64,000 bases of DNA, taken from NCBI RefSeq assembly GCF_000714935.1, contig NZ_JMIR01000005.1, forward strand, positions 1 to 64,000, read 5' to 3'. Every line of letters starts with the position of its first letter. The stretch's first letter is position 1. Below the pieces are notes generated by a model. That model saw only the letters and a list, made by a program, of their open reading frames with translations, did not search any database and was not told where the DNA came from. A program made the translations under genes and the position numbers. Origin of the DNA: Tumebacillus flagellatus. Its GTDB lineage: Bacteria; Bacillota; Bacilli; Tumebacillales; Tumebacillaceae. Below, one piece after another: positions 54,792 to 62,738 of this stretch.

Positions 54792-56819
54792 ATGACACCA
54801 CAGATGACAGCCAGATTGCAGACAGAAGAGTTCAATTTGCTGTGTGAACGCCTGCGGGACGGGCGGCTTGATGAAGAAGAAGAACGGGTGATGGTGTTTT
54901 TGCTGTCGGAGCGCCCCGAGCTGACAGCCGCCTACCGGGCGCACTTGCCGCGAGCGCGGGCGTCGATTTTGCGGCGCTTGGCGGAATCGCTGTTGCGCGA
55001 AGATGTGCTGGGAATCTACTCGAGCAGCGTGACGGTGCTGGAGGGCGGGCAGACCTGGCTGCAAGTCACGCTCGACCCGGCGCTTGACGAATTCCTGCTG
55101 ATCCCCGTCGGGCGCACGTACGCGTTTCGCCGCCTCGAAGTGGACGGTGAGATCCGCCACCGCTTCGGGGATAAGGTCAGACCTTTGACACACCCTGTCG
55201 AATTGTTGGAGTGTTTGGAGCAGAAGGAATGGGTCGAAGAAGGACTGCCGCAGCGGGAATGGCTGCAGTTGGCGCGGGAGTTGCAAAACGGCAGCGCCAA
55301 CCTCGCGCTGGCGTTCGCGTACGCCGCGGAGCAACAAGTCCATTGGCAAGGGATTGCCGCGCAAGTGGAGGCGCGCACGTCGCTGCAACTGGCGGAATCT
55401 CTGCAAAAATTGCGCGCGGATTTCGACGCGTCGCTGTTCTTTGAGCAGATGTGCGTCGAAGGGCACAACTTGCATCCCGGCGCGAAGACGAAAATGGGCA
55501 TGGAGCCGCGCGATGTGCTCGCCTACGCGCCGGAGTTTCAAGGGCGGCCGCGTTTGCGCTGGGTGGCGATCTCCCGCGAGCGGGCGGGCTGGTCGTACGA
55601 GCGGGGCGCGGGCGAGCCGAACGCCGCCCTGTTTGCCGAGTGGCCGGAAGTGGCGCAAGGCGTGCGGATGGAGATGGAGCGGCTCGGGCTTGACGAGCGC
55701 GATTATCTCGCCGTGCCGGTGCATCCGTGGCAGTATGAGCATGCGCTGCGCGACCTCTACCGCCGGGAGCTGACGCAGGGCATCGTGGTGCCGCTGCCGG
55801 GCGTGATGACGGCGGCGGGCGCGACGTCTTCGTTTCGCACGGTCATCTCCGATCAGGCGGGGAAAAAAGCGCGCCGTCTCGCCGTCAAAGTCGCCGTCAA
55901 CTCCCAGATGACGTCGACCGTCCGTTCCATCTCGCGCCAGACCGCGTACAACGGGCCGCGAATCTCCGCGCTGATCCGTTCGATCATGGCGCGGGAGCCG
56001 CAGTTGGCCGGGACGTTCGTGCCGGTCTGCGAGATCGCCGGGTTTTATTTTCAACCGGGCGAGGAAGAGAACGATCCCGGCTTGCAGACGCTGAAAAGCC
56101 GCAACTTGACCGCCGTTTGGCGCGAAGACGTCTCCGAGCACGTGCAGCCGGGCGAATTGGCGATCGCAGGGATTGCCTACTACGCCGAATCTCCGGTCAG
56201 CGGGCGCACCGTGTTGGAAGAGTTGGTCGAGGCGTATGCGCAGACGGCGGGAGCGGAGAGTGCGGCGGACGCGGCGAGGGCGTTTTTCACAGAGTACGCC
56301 CAAATCGCCGTGCCGGGTTTCTTGACGCTCTTGGTCAAGTACGGCATCGGACTGGAAGGGCATCTGCAAAACAGCGTCGGCGTGTTTCGCGCCGGACGTC
56401 CGCAGCGGCTGTTGTTCCGCGACTGGGGCGGCGTGCGCATCTCCGAAGAGCGCTTGGCGAGACAGGGCTTGCAGGTGGAGTTGATGCCGGGCTCTGTCGT
56501 GTTGACGGAAGAGGTGCGCGAAATGCAAAACAAAGTGTTCTACACCGTCTACCAAAATCACCTCGCCGAGATCATCCTGCAGTTGTGCAAGAAGTACGAC
56601 CTCTCGGAAGCGTCGCTTTGGCAAGAGATCCGCCGCATCAGCGACGAAGTGTTTGCCGAACTGCTCGCCGACCCGCAGATCGCCGAGGGAGCCCGTGCGG
56701 ACCGTGACGCGCTGTATCACCGCGACGTGTTGCACAAAGCGCTGACCACCATGCGGCTCTCGTCCCGCGAGGACGGCTATTCGTACGCCACCGTCACCAA
56801 CCCGCTTCTCTACAGCTGA
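54792..56819 (+). CDS. NIS siderophore synthetase 2 (IucA/IucC family)
   Basis: A 675-residue second NIS synthetase with the same signatures: FFEQMCVEGHNLHPGAKTKM, VPVHPWQYEHALRD, LAVKVAVNSQMTSTVRSIS and LEGHLQNSVGVF. ATG 54792 follows AGGAGAGG. It is clearly paralogous to the preceding enzyme, but divergent enough to act on a different half-reaction. No hydroxylase, acyltransferase, decarboxylase or exporter gene lies beside the pair, so the amine substrate must come from general metabolism or another locus. Confidence 0.93.
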   Translation: MTPQMTARLQTEEFNLLCERLRDGRLDEEEERVMVFLLSERPELTAAYRAHLPRARASILRRLAESLLREDVLGIYSSSVTVLEGGQTWLQVTLDPALDEFLLIPVGRTYAFRRLEVDGEIRHRFGDKVRPLTHPVELLECLEQKEWVEEGLPQREWLQLARELQNGSANLALAFAYAAEQQVHWQGIAAQVEARTSLQLAESLQKLRADFDASLFFEQMCVEGHNLHPGAKTKMGMEPRDVLAYAPEFQGRPRLRWVAISRERAGWSYERGAGEPNAALFAEWPEVAQGVRMEMERLGLDERDYLAVPVHPWQYEHALRDLYRRELTQGIVVPLPGVMTAAGATSSFRTVISDQAGKKARRLAVKVAVNSQMTSTVRSISRQTAYNGPRISALIRSIMAREPQLAGTFVPVCEIAGFYFQPGEEENDPGLQTLKSRNLTAVWREDVSEHVQPGELAIAGIAYYAESPVSGRTVLEELVEAYAQTAGAESAADAARAFFTEYAQIAVPGFLTLLVKYGIGLEGHLQNSVGVFRAGRPQRLLFRDWGGVRISEERLARQGLQVELMPGSVVLTEEVREMQNKVFYTVYQNHLAEIILQLCKKYDLSEASLWQEIRRISDEVFAELLADPQIAEGARADRDALYHRDVLHKALTTMRLSSREDGYSYATVTNPLLYS

Positions 56820-56823
56820 AGAA

Positions 56824-56864
56824 AAAAGCAGTGCAAGGGGCGGGGCCTTGGCACTGCTTTTTTT
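56824..56864 (+). terminator. Terminator of the siderophore synthetase operon
   Basis: AGCAGTGCAAGG pairs with CCTTGGCACTGCT (one bulge), followed by T7. Confidence 0.9.
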
Positions 56865-56915
56865 GTGGAAGTGTGCTAGAATGCTGGAAACGGAAAATTC
56901 AGGGAGTTGAACGAA

Positions 56916-57539
56916 TTGAACGAACCGAAATGGTTGGAGTGGGCGCAGCAGTTGCAAGCGATCGCCCAGACGGGGTTGACGTATGTGAAGGACGTGTACG
57001 ACCGCGAGCGGTACGAAGAGCTCCGCAAGTTGAGCTGCGAGATCGTGCAGAGCTATACGAGCGAGCCGATGGCGCGCATCGAGACGCTGTTTGCGCAAGA
57101 CGACGGGTACGCGACGCCGAAAGTGGACGTGCGGGCGGCGGTGTTTCGGGACGGAAAAATTCTCATGTCCCGCGAGAAGGAAGACGGCCGCTGGACGGTG
57201 CCCGGCGGATGGGCGGACATCGGGTTGTCGCCAAGCGAGGCGGCGGTGTTGGAAGTGAAGCAAGAGACGGGGTATGACGTGAAGCCCCTGCGCGTCATCG
57301 CCGTATTGGATAACAGAAAACAACCGCAACCGCCGCATCCGAACCACATCTACCGCCTGTTTTGGCTGTGCGAGCTGGTGGGGGGAGCAGCGGAGCAAGA
57401 TACGTTGGAGACGCAGGGCGTCGGTTTTTTCAGTTTGGACGAGCTGCCGGAGCTCTCGACGGGACGGATTACGGAGAGCCAAGTGCGGTTGATGTTTGCA
57501 CACTTTGAGAACCCGGAGCGGCCGGTGGATTTTGATTAG
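56916..57539 (+). CDS. NUDIX hydrolase with NUDIX_N domain
   Basis: A 207-residue NUDIX enzyme of the ADP-ribose-pyrophosphatase-like type. The start is TTG 56916, 9 bases after AGGGAG; the TTG at 56907 touches the ribosome site. Residues 1-65 form the helical NUDIX_N domain (WLEWAQQLQAIAQTGLTYVK). The NUDIX box is VPGGWADIGLSPSEAAVLEV then KQETGYDV; the usual Arg-Glu pair reads Leu-Glu, while the metal-binding glutamates are kept. It hydrolyses a nucleoside diphosphate linked to another group, substrate unknown. Confidence 0.88.
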   Translation: MNEPKWLEWAQQLQAIAQTGLTYVKDVYDRERYEELRKLSCEIVQSYTSEPMARIETLFAQDDGYATPKVDVRAAVFRDGKILMSREKEDGRWTVPGGWADIGLSPSEAAVLEVKQETGYDVKPLRVIAVLDNRKQPQPPHPNHIYRLFWLCELVGGAAEQDTLETQGVGFFSLDELPELSTGRITESQVRLMFAHFENPERPVDFD

Positions 57540-57600
57540 GACCTTTCAAAGTCTTTGTTAGGTCGGAGCCTGTAAGGCAAACGGGCAACCACCATATGGA

Positions 57601-57633
57601 AAAAAGCAACCCGGCCAGCGCGGCGGGTTGCTT
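57601..57633 (-). terminator. Terminator of the CobW-like gene
   Basis: AGCAACCCG (57606-57614) pairs with CGGGTTGCT (57625-57633). The A-run at 57601-57606 provides the T-tract for minus-strand transcription, and the plus side has a shorter T-run. Confidence 0.82.
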
Positions 57634-57636
57634 TGT

Positions 57637-58686
57637 TTATTTATCCTGTTCGCAGGCTTTCAGTTGAGCCAGCAGGTCTTCCTGATCCAAACCTTCCCCA
57701 ATCACCACCGCGAACGCCTTCACGCCGTCGACGCCGGGGTATTCGGTGACCAGCGGGGTCGGGGGGACGTATTGGAATTCCTGGAGGGTGCCGGTTTCTT
57801 CATCGGTGAAAAAGCCCTTCGCCCGCAGCACGCCTTCGGGGAGATCGTAGAGGAAGCGGTAGAGGCGATCAGCGACCACCGGGCCCGTGAACTCGTAGTG
57901 CAGCGTCTGCAAGTTGCCAAAGCTCGTGACCGGGCGCGAGGTCGGGGTGACTCTGTCTTGCGCGGCGGATGTGCTGCCTTCCGCACCTTCCGTCCGCTCG
58001 CGGACCCGGCGCATGATGCCCTTGGGCAACGTTGCGGCGGGCTGTTCCTTTTTATCCGGGCGCTTGTCGGCATACTGACTGCGCACGTCGAGCAACTGCT
58101 TCACATCCACTTGCCCGTTCGTCACGGTCAGAATCGGAGCTTTTGCGTTCAACTCCCGCACGACGCTCTCCACCGCGAATTTGCGCCCGAAATCGGCGGC
58201 GTCCGTTTTCGAGATCAGCACGATATCCGCATACCGCACCTGATCAAACTGCGTCCGCTGCAACTGCGTCTGCGAGAACTCCGGCGGCACCGCCAGCGGG
58301 AAGCGCGTCGCGCCGACCAGCGTGAACACGCCGCCCAAACTCACCGCGCCGTGCAACTCCGGCTCAAACAGCGCATCCACGATGTCCACCGGATTCGCCA
58401 CGCCCGTCGCTTCCAAAAAAATCACATCCGGCCGCGCCGCTTCGATCAACTGCAACATCGCGTCTGCCAAACCGCCCTTGACCGTGCAGCAGACACAGCC
58501 TTCCACCAGATCCATCACCGGGACGTTCGCGCCTTGCAACGACAGCGTATCGACGCTCTCCATGCCGAATTCGTTCATCACCACCGCCGGACGCAAGCCG
58601 TCCGCTTTGACCGCCGTGAGCAGATTCTTCAATAATGTAGTCTTCCCGGCCCCCAAGAAGCCGGTCAATATGTAGACGGGAATCAT
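57637..58686 (-). CDS. CobW/COG0523 G3E GTPase metallochaperone
   Basis: A 349-residue P-loop GTPase. Walker A is GFLGAGKTT (9-17), the metal-binding CxCC is C64-V-C66-C67 in VEGCVCCTV, and the guanine motif is SKTDAAD. The C-terminal CobW_C domain (about 230-349) is preceded by a charged insertion. Family members deliver metals, often zinc under limitation. AAAGGAG lies before the ATG at 58686. I do not see a Zur box (TCGTAATNATTACGA) upstream, so the metal is undecided. It is divergent from cotE. Confidence 0.9.
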   Translation of the reverse strand: MIPVYILTGFLGAGKTTLLKNLLTAVKADGLRPAVVMNEFGMESVDTLSLQGANVPVMDLVEGCVCCTVKGGLADAMLQLIEAARPDVIFLEATGVANPVDIVDALFEPELHGAVSLGGVFTLVGATRFPLAVPPEFSQTQLQRTQFDQVRYADIVLISKTDAADFGRKFAVESVVRELNAKAPILTVTNGQVDVKQLLDVRSQYADKRPDKKEQPAATLPKGIMRRVRERTEGAEGSTSAAQDRVTPTSRPVTSFGNLQTLHYEFTGPVVADRLYRFLYDLPEGVLRAKGFFTDEETGTLQEFQYVPPTPLVTEYPGVDGVKAFAVVIGEGLDQEDLLAQLKACEQDK

Positions 58687-58756
58687 GCCGCAAAACTCCT
58701 TTCACATCCATACCCCTTTACTATACACGAAAACGCAGGAACGAAATAAGACCCTG

Positions 58757-58784
58757 TCATTTCACCTCTGCCTCGACATACATA
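58757..58784 (+). promoter_or_regulatory. Possible SigE promoter of cotE
   Basis: The -10 CATACATA (58777-58784) fits the SigE consensus CATACANT in six of seven defined positions. TCATTT (58757-58762) is 14 bp upstream in the -35 place. B. subtilis cotE also has a SigE promoter. Confidence 0.5.
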
Positions 58785-58845
58785 TAATACTGCCGTCCGT
58801 GGGCATTGCCCCAAAAATGGGCGGGCCGAATCTCGTGCGGTCGTC

Positions 58846-58872
58846 ACCATACCAGGGCATGCGCATAGGATA
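58846..58872 (+). promoter_or_regulatory. Possible SigK promoter of cotE
   Basis: AC (58846-58847), 16 bases, then CATAGGATA (58864-58872), which fits SigK (AC-N16-CATANNNTA). The preceding G is also favoured. Confidence 0.6.
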
Positions 58873-59077
58873 TAGGGACAGATGACCCAAGAACCTCAAA
58901 TTCCTACAGGGTCGTGCAGACGTCGGAGCCTGACGTGATCAACTTCGCACCAGAGGCGAATGTCCCGCATAGTGATGGTACTACGTGCGGCATCGGCCCA
59001 CTTCAACGACGTCGCAACGTGACCGTATCACACGAAAACGGCCTGCACGTTCTGTTAACCTAAGAGGAGGTAGCGAG

Positions 59078-59611
59078 ATGAGCACAGAGAAAGACTATCG
59101 CGCCCGGGAGATCATCACCAACGCGGTCTGCGGCAAAGGCAGCAAATACTCCCAGACCACCTTCACGATCTTTCCGGCGAACCGTCCTACCACCATTGGT
59201 GGCTGCTGGGTGATGAACCATATCTTTGAGGCACAATTGGTGGGAGACAGCGTGGAAGTGGTCGGCAACTTCGACATCAACGTGTGGTACTCTTACGACG
59301 GGAACTCGGAAACGGCGATCGCCAAAGACACCGTCTCCTACACCGAGACCATCCCGCTCAAAGACCTCGACCCGCACTGCACCCGCGACGGTCTGCGTGT
59401 AAGCGCCAAAGCGATCCAACATCCGAACTGCCTCGACGCCAACGTCGTCGACAACGGCAGCGAGATTCTGGTTCGCGTAGAAAAAGAACTCTACGTCGAA
59501 ATCATCGGCCAAACCAAAGTCTGGGTGCTCACCGTCGAAGCCCCGAACTTCAAGGACGTGGAGGACGACGGCGAAGACGACGTGTACGAAGACGACGATT
59601 TCGAAGACTGA
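59078..59611 (+). CDS. cotE: Spore coat morphogenetic protein CotE
   Basis: A 177-residue CotE, matching the B. subtilis protein in length (181) and layout: YRAREIITNAVCGKGSKYSQ, GGCWVMNHIFEAQ, VEVVGNFDINVWYSYDGNSE and an acidic tail (VEDDGEDDVYEDDDFED). CotE directs assembly of the outer spore coat in the mother cell. GAGGAGG lies 8 bases before the ATG. It heads a series of spore-coat ATP-grasp genes, which agrees with mother-cell sigma promoters upstream. Confidence 0.95.
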   Translation: MSTEKDYRAREIITNAVCGKGSKYSQTTFTIFPANRPTTIGGCWVMNHIFEAQLVGDSVEVVGNFDINVWYSYDGNSETAIAKDTVSYTETIPLKDLDPHCTRDGLRVSAKAIQHPNCLDANVVDNGSEILVRVEKELYVEIIGQTKVWVLTVEAPNFKDVEDDGEDDVYEDDDFED

Positions 59612-59615
59612 TGGG

Positions 59616-59645
59616 GCGACGCCTTGCGCGTCGTCTTATTTTTTT
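59616..59645 (+). terminator. Terminator after cotE
   Basis: GCGACGC (59616-59622) pairs with GCGTCGT (59628-59634), followed by CTTA and T7. Confidence 0.75.
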
Positions 59646-59670
59646 GTTCGGGAACCTGCGCGGAGTTGGT

Positions 59671-59748
59671 ATGGAACCTGCTTGGAACCAAGACAACCCT
59701 TTCCGTCATAGCTTGAAGGCAACGGATCGGGAAGGAGGAGACGCATGA
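59671..59748 (+). CDS. Possible 25-residue peptide gene
   Basis: ATG 59671 lies 6 bases after CGGAG and opens 25 codons ending in TGA, which overlaps the next ATG as ATGA. The product is polar (MEPAWNQDNPFRHS start) with no recognisable feature. The overlap suggests coupling, but the gene may be chance. Confidence 0.25.
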   Translation: MEPAWNQDNPFRHSLKATDREGGDA

Positions 59749-59859
59749 ATCCGTTTGTCCCGGACCGTGCGCCCCCAACTGCGCCGCCCGATTTCCGACC
59801 GCGACCTCAAGCAGATCAATCGAGAGGTCGAACGTCTCGAAGACCGGTTGCAATACTAG
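59745..59859 (+). pseudogene. Small coiled-coil protein gene with an apparent +1 frameshift
   Basis: ATG 59745 has an excellent ribosome site (AAGGAGGAG). Reading from it gives MNPFVPDRA and then, after a C5 run (59772-59776), an unlikely Pro/Arg-rich frame that runs through a terminator into the next gene. If the run had four C, the frame would continue as PQLRRPISDRDLKQINREVE and end at TAG 59857-59859, a neat 37-residue protein with a helical C-terminal part. A terminator starts 5 bases after that TAG. So the intended gene is probably the 37-residue one, and the fifth C is a mutation, a sequencing error or a slippage site. Function unknown. Confidence 0.55.
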
Positions 59860-59863
59860 ACGA

Positions 59864-59887
59864 CCCGATCTCTGCATCGGGTTTTTT
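59864..59887 (+). terminator. Terminator after the frameshifted small gene
   Basis: CCCGAT pairs with ATCGGG around CTCTGC, followed by T6. Confidence 0.85.
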
Positions 59888-59907
59888 CTTTCCGGAGGGA
59901 TCGTGCA

Positions 59908-61290
59908 ATGTCCCACACTTGGCTTGGCACCGCGAACATTCAAACTTGGCCCGGCACGGACGAACTCCTCCTCACCGTGCCGGGCGAGTGGCATGAACAT
60001 CTCACGCTGATCCACAAGAACCGCCGCGACCAAATCCGCATCGTGTGCGGCAACCGCGAGGCGCTCGCCGACGTGGTGTTTACCGATGAACGCGAAGTGC
60101 AGGCGACCGACGAGCTGCGGCGGACGCTGCTGTTGCCAAAGGGAGAGATCTCCGCGAAGGCGGTGGACGGCGTGCTGCACTTCGGGCCGTTCATCGGGCT
60201 GTATGCCGCGCCGTCCGCCCGTCCGGAACGACCGTTCGGCGGGCTCACCGCGCTGTTTCGCGACATGATGCCGCTCGCCGAGCAACTCGGTCTCTCGCTG
60301 TACGTGTTCACGCCGGGCGACGCGAAGTGGCAAGAAGGCTGGGTGAACGCTTCGGTCTACAACCCCCGAACCAAGCAATGGCAAAAAGCCAAACGCCCGC
60401 TGCCCGACCTCGTGCTTCCGAAAATCCTCGGCACGCCCCCCGCGTGGCGGGAAGAAGTGTTGCACGACACGGAGCAGTTTCAGCGCCGCGTCCCCTGCGG
60501 CACGTTCAACAACGCCACCGGCAACAAATGGACGGTGCACGAACAGCTCCACGCCAACGCCGACTTGCGCCGCTGGCTGCCGGAGACAGAGCGGATCACT
60601 TCACCCGGCGTTGTCGACGCGATGCTCGCCCGCCGCGGCTCCGTCTACATCAAGCCCGCCATCGGCACGCAAGGGATGAGGATCTACCGGCTCGACACGC
60701 AGGACGGAAAAGTGCTCGTCCAACACCGCTCCAAATCCAAAACGGTGCACCGCAAGTTCGCGCCGGAGAGCCGTGAACTCCACGCTTTTGTCAAAAAAAA
60801 CTTCCTCGCCCGCCGCACGTTTCTCGTTCAGCAAACCCTGCCGCTGCTCACCCTGCGCGGCGGACGGCCTGTCGATTTCCGCTGGCTGGTGCAAAAGGAC
60901 GGCAGCAACGAGTGGTGTGTGACGGCCCGCGTGGCGCGCGTCGGCGCGGCGAACCGCTTGACGACCAACTTGCACACGGGCGGGTCGGCGGTCTTGGCAG
61001 AGACCCTTTTGCAAAAAAACGGCTGGGGCGACGCAACGGCCCGCCGCCGTCTGCTTGAAGAGCTCGACGAAGCCGCGTTTGCGATCTGCCGGACGCTGGA
61101 ACGACACGCCGGACGAATCGGCGAACTGGGGCTTGATTTCGGGCTGACGAGGCAGGGGAACGTGTACTTGATCGAAGTCAACCCGCGCCCCGGACGGCAG
61201 ATGCTGCTCGACACGTCTCCGGACCTGCGGCGATTGTCACTTCTCCGCAACCTTGAATATGCTAAGAGCACAACAGGGTATCAGCCCTGA
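59908..61290 (+). CDS. YheC/YheD-family spore coat ATP-grasp protein 1
   Basis: A 460-residue member of the YheC/YheD endospore coat-associated family. The N-terminal 200 residues carry the family-specific beta domain and FGGLTALFRDMMPLAEQLGL. The ATP-grasp domain (about 205-455) shows FNNATGNKWTVHEQL, SVYIKPAIGTQGMRIYRL, LVQQTLPLLTLRGGRPVDFR and the final GELGLDFGLTRQGNVYLIEVN with the metal-binding Glu and Asn. It probably ligates an amino acid or peptide to a carboxyl group, but no reaction is proven for this family as far as I know. TCCGGAGGGA lies before the ATG. The next gene starts 30 bases later. Confidence 0.9.
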   Translation: MSHTWLGTANIQTWPGTDELLLTVPGEWHEHLTLIHKNRRDQIRIVCGNREALADVVFTDEREVQATDELRRTLLLPKGEISAKAVDGVLHFGPFIGLYAAPSARPERPFGGLTALFRDMMPLAEQLGLSLYVFTPGDAKWQEGWVNASVYNPRTKQWQKAKRPLPDLVLPKILGTPPAWREEVLHDTEQFQRRVPCGTFNNATGNKWTVHEQLHANADLRRWLPETERITSPGVVDAMLARRGSVYIKPAIGTQGMRIYRLDTQDGKVLVQHRSKSKTVHRKFAPESRELHAFVKKNFLARRTFLVQQTLPLLTLRGGRPVDFRWLVQKDGSNEWCVTARVARVGAANRLTTNLHTGGSAVLAETLLQKNGWGDATARRRLLEELDEAAFAICRTLERHAGRIGELGLDFGLTRQGNVYLIEVNPRPGRQMLLDTSPDLRRLSLLRNLEYAKSTTGYQP

Positions 61291-61320
61291 AAGTGACAAG
61301 CACAAGGGGAGGGACGGCAG

Positions 61321-62712
61321 ATGGCGAACACCACCCGCATTCGCATCGACACCGTTTCCTCGTTGCAGAGCGGGACGCTGTGGTTGCCCAAAAGCGCGAT
61401 GAAAAGTCTGCAGCTCCAAAGCCATTCGACGTTGCAACTCGCGTACGGCGGGAGGGAGATGCGGGTGCACGTGCGCGAATTGGGGGCAAAGTCGGAGCAA
61501 GCGCGCGCTCAGATCGCGGAAGATGTGCAGCGCGCGTTGCTGGTGCCCGACGGTGTTCGCGTCGAAGCGATGCTGGCGGGAGATCGCCTGCGCTTGGGCT
61601 ACTTGCTCGGCATCGCGGCGCAACTGAAAACGGAGGGCGAAACGCTCGTCGGCCAACAAGCTCCGGTGTTTAAACATCTCCTCAACGCAGCTGAAGAAGC
61701 GGGGATGAGCGGTTTCGTGTTCTCTCCGCTCGACATCGACTGGGAGAACGACTTCATCACCGGCTACGGCTGGGATGCCAAGCGGCGCGTGTGGCGGCGT
61801 CGGAGGATGCCGATGCCCGACGCGGTGTACGACCAGATCGTGTCACGGGTTTTTCAAAAGCGCGCCGACGTGGTCGAACAACGGGAGCGCTTGTGGAAGC
61901 AGCTGGGAGCTCGGGCGTTCAACCCGGACTTTTTTGACAAATCGCAAGTGCACCAATGGCTGTCGGGCTCTCCGCTCACCAAGCCGCACGTGCCCGACGC
62001 GATCACCTACAAGAGCATCACGCAAGCCAGTCAGTTTCTCTACCGCTACGCCGACGTCTACATGAAACCGATCCACGGCTCCCTCGGCATTGGCATCTTG
62101 CGGTTGAAACGCAAACCGGACGGCCAGGTGCACTACCAGATGAAGAAAAAAGGCGGCGCCCTCGTCAAAGGCACCAGCGGCTCGATCTCCATCTTTCTGA
62201 AAAAATTCGCGCCGCGCCTGCGCAGAGGCCCGTATCTGATCCAAGAGACCCTGCACCTGAAAACTTGGCAAGGACGTCCGTTTGACATCCGCATGCTCCT
62301 GCAAAAGGACGGCACGGGCCAGTGGCACCGCACCAAGACGTTTTGCCGCATCGCCCAAGACGGAGATATCACGAGCAACCTCTCCACCGGCGGCGACGCG
62401 CTTGCGGTCAAAGCGGTGCTCAAAGAGATACTGCCCGGCGACAAAGCGGTCAACCGCGTGATGCGAGAGCTGAGTCGGATCGCCGAAGATGTGCCGGCCG
62501 TGTTGGAAGCGACGGTGGAGGGCACGCTTGGCGAACTGGGGCTTGATCTCGGGCTTGATGAGAACGGCAAGATCTGGGTGATTGAAGTGAACGCCAAACC
62601 TTGGAAAAAACCGAACATCGAAGACGGCGAATGGCGCGAGTTGTCGCTGCTCGCGTTCGCGCGGCCTGTGCAATATGCCAAATATCTGTGCCAAACGACC
62701 CGCGACCGCTAA
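61321..62712 (+). CDS. YheC/YheD-family spore coat ATP-grasp protein 2
   Basis: A 463-residue paralogue of the preceding protein, with the same arrangement. The N-terminal beta domain contains TLWLPKSAMKSLQLQSHSTL. The ATP-grasp part contains FFDKSQVHQWL, VYMKPIHGSLGIGILRLKR, LIQETLHLKTWQGRPFDIRM and the terminal GELGLDLGLDENGKIWVIEVN. Both conserved metal ligands (Glu, Asn) are present, so it should bind ATP. It has a strong ribosome site (GGGAGGGA). It lies 26 bases before the amidoligase gene, and all three are likely one operon. Confidence 0.9.
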   Translation: MANTTRIRIDTVSSLQSGTLWLPKSAMKSLQLQSHSTLQLAYGGREMRVHVRELGAKSEQARAQIAEDVQRALLVPDGVRVEAMLAGDRLRLGYLLGIAAQLKTEGETLVGQQAPVFKHLLNAAEEAGMSGFVFSPLDIDWENDFITGYGWDAKRRVWRRRRMPMPDAVYDQIVSRVFQKRADVVEQRERLWKQLGARAFNPDFFDKSQVHQWLSGSPLTKPHVPDAITYKSITQASQFLYRYADVYMKPIHGSLGIGILRLKRKPDGQVHYQMKKKGGALVKGTSGSISIFLKKFAPRLRRGPYLIQETLHLKTWQGRPFDIRMLLQKDGTGQWHRTKTFCRIAQDGDITSNLSTGGDALAVKAVLKEILPGDKAVNRVMRELSRIAEDVPAVLEATVEGTLGELGLDLGLDENGKIWVIEVNAKPWKKPNIEDGEWRELSLLAFARPVQYAKYLCQTTRDR

Positions 62713-62738
62713 TCTACTCGCAGAAAGGAGACATGGCT

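Larger units (their letters stand above)
58687..59077 (+). other. 391-bp divergent region between the CobW-like gene and cotE
   Basis: No gene is seen here. It holds sporulation-type promoters for cotE (below) and about 200 bases of leader after the distal one. The leader has several short GC-rich inverted segments but no riboswitch class I recognise. Confidence 0.6.

Noticed and set aside
54522-57503. A very long open frame on the minus strand, opposite the siderophore synthetase and NUDIX genes
   Set aside because: It is the antisense shadow of GC-rich coding sequence, rich in Arg, His and Asp, with no family motif. The plus-strand genes carry clear NIS signatures.
57561-57600. A possible riboswitch between the NUDIX and CobW-like genes (GGTCGGAGCCTGTAAGG stretch)
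   Set aside because: It lies downstream of both genes, shows no known aptamer core, and a vaguely similar GTCGGAGCCTG at 58920 shares only about ten bases.
59745-59996. An 83-codon frame starting at the good ATG 59745
   Set aside because: After nine residues it becomes a Pro/Arg-rich stretch, passes through a terminator and overlaps the next gene. The frameshift explanation fits better.
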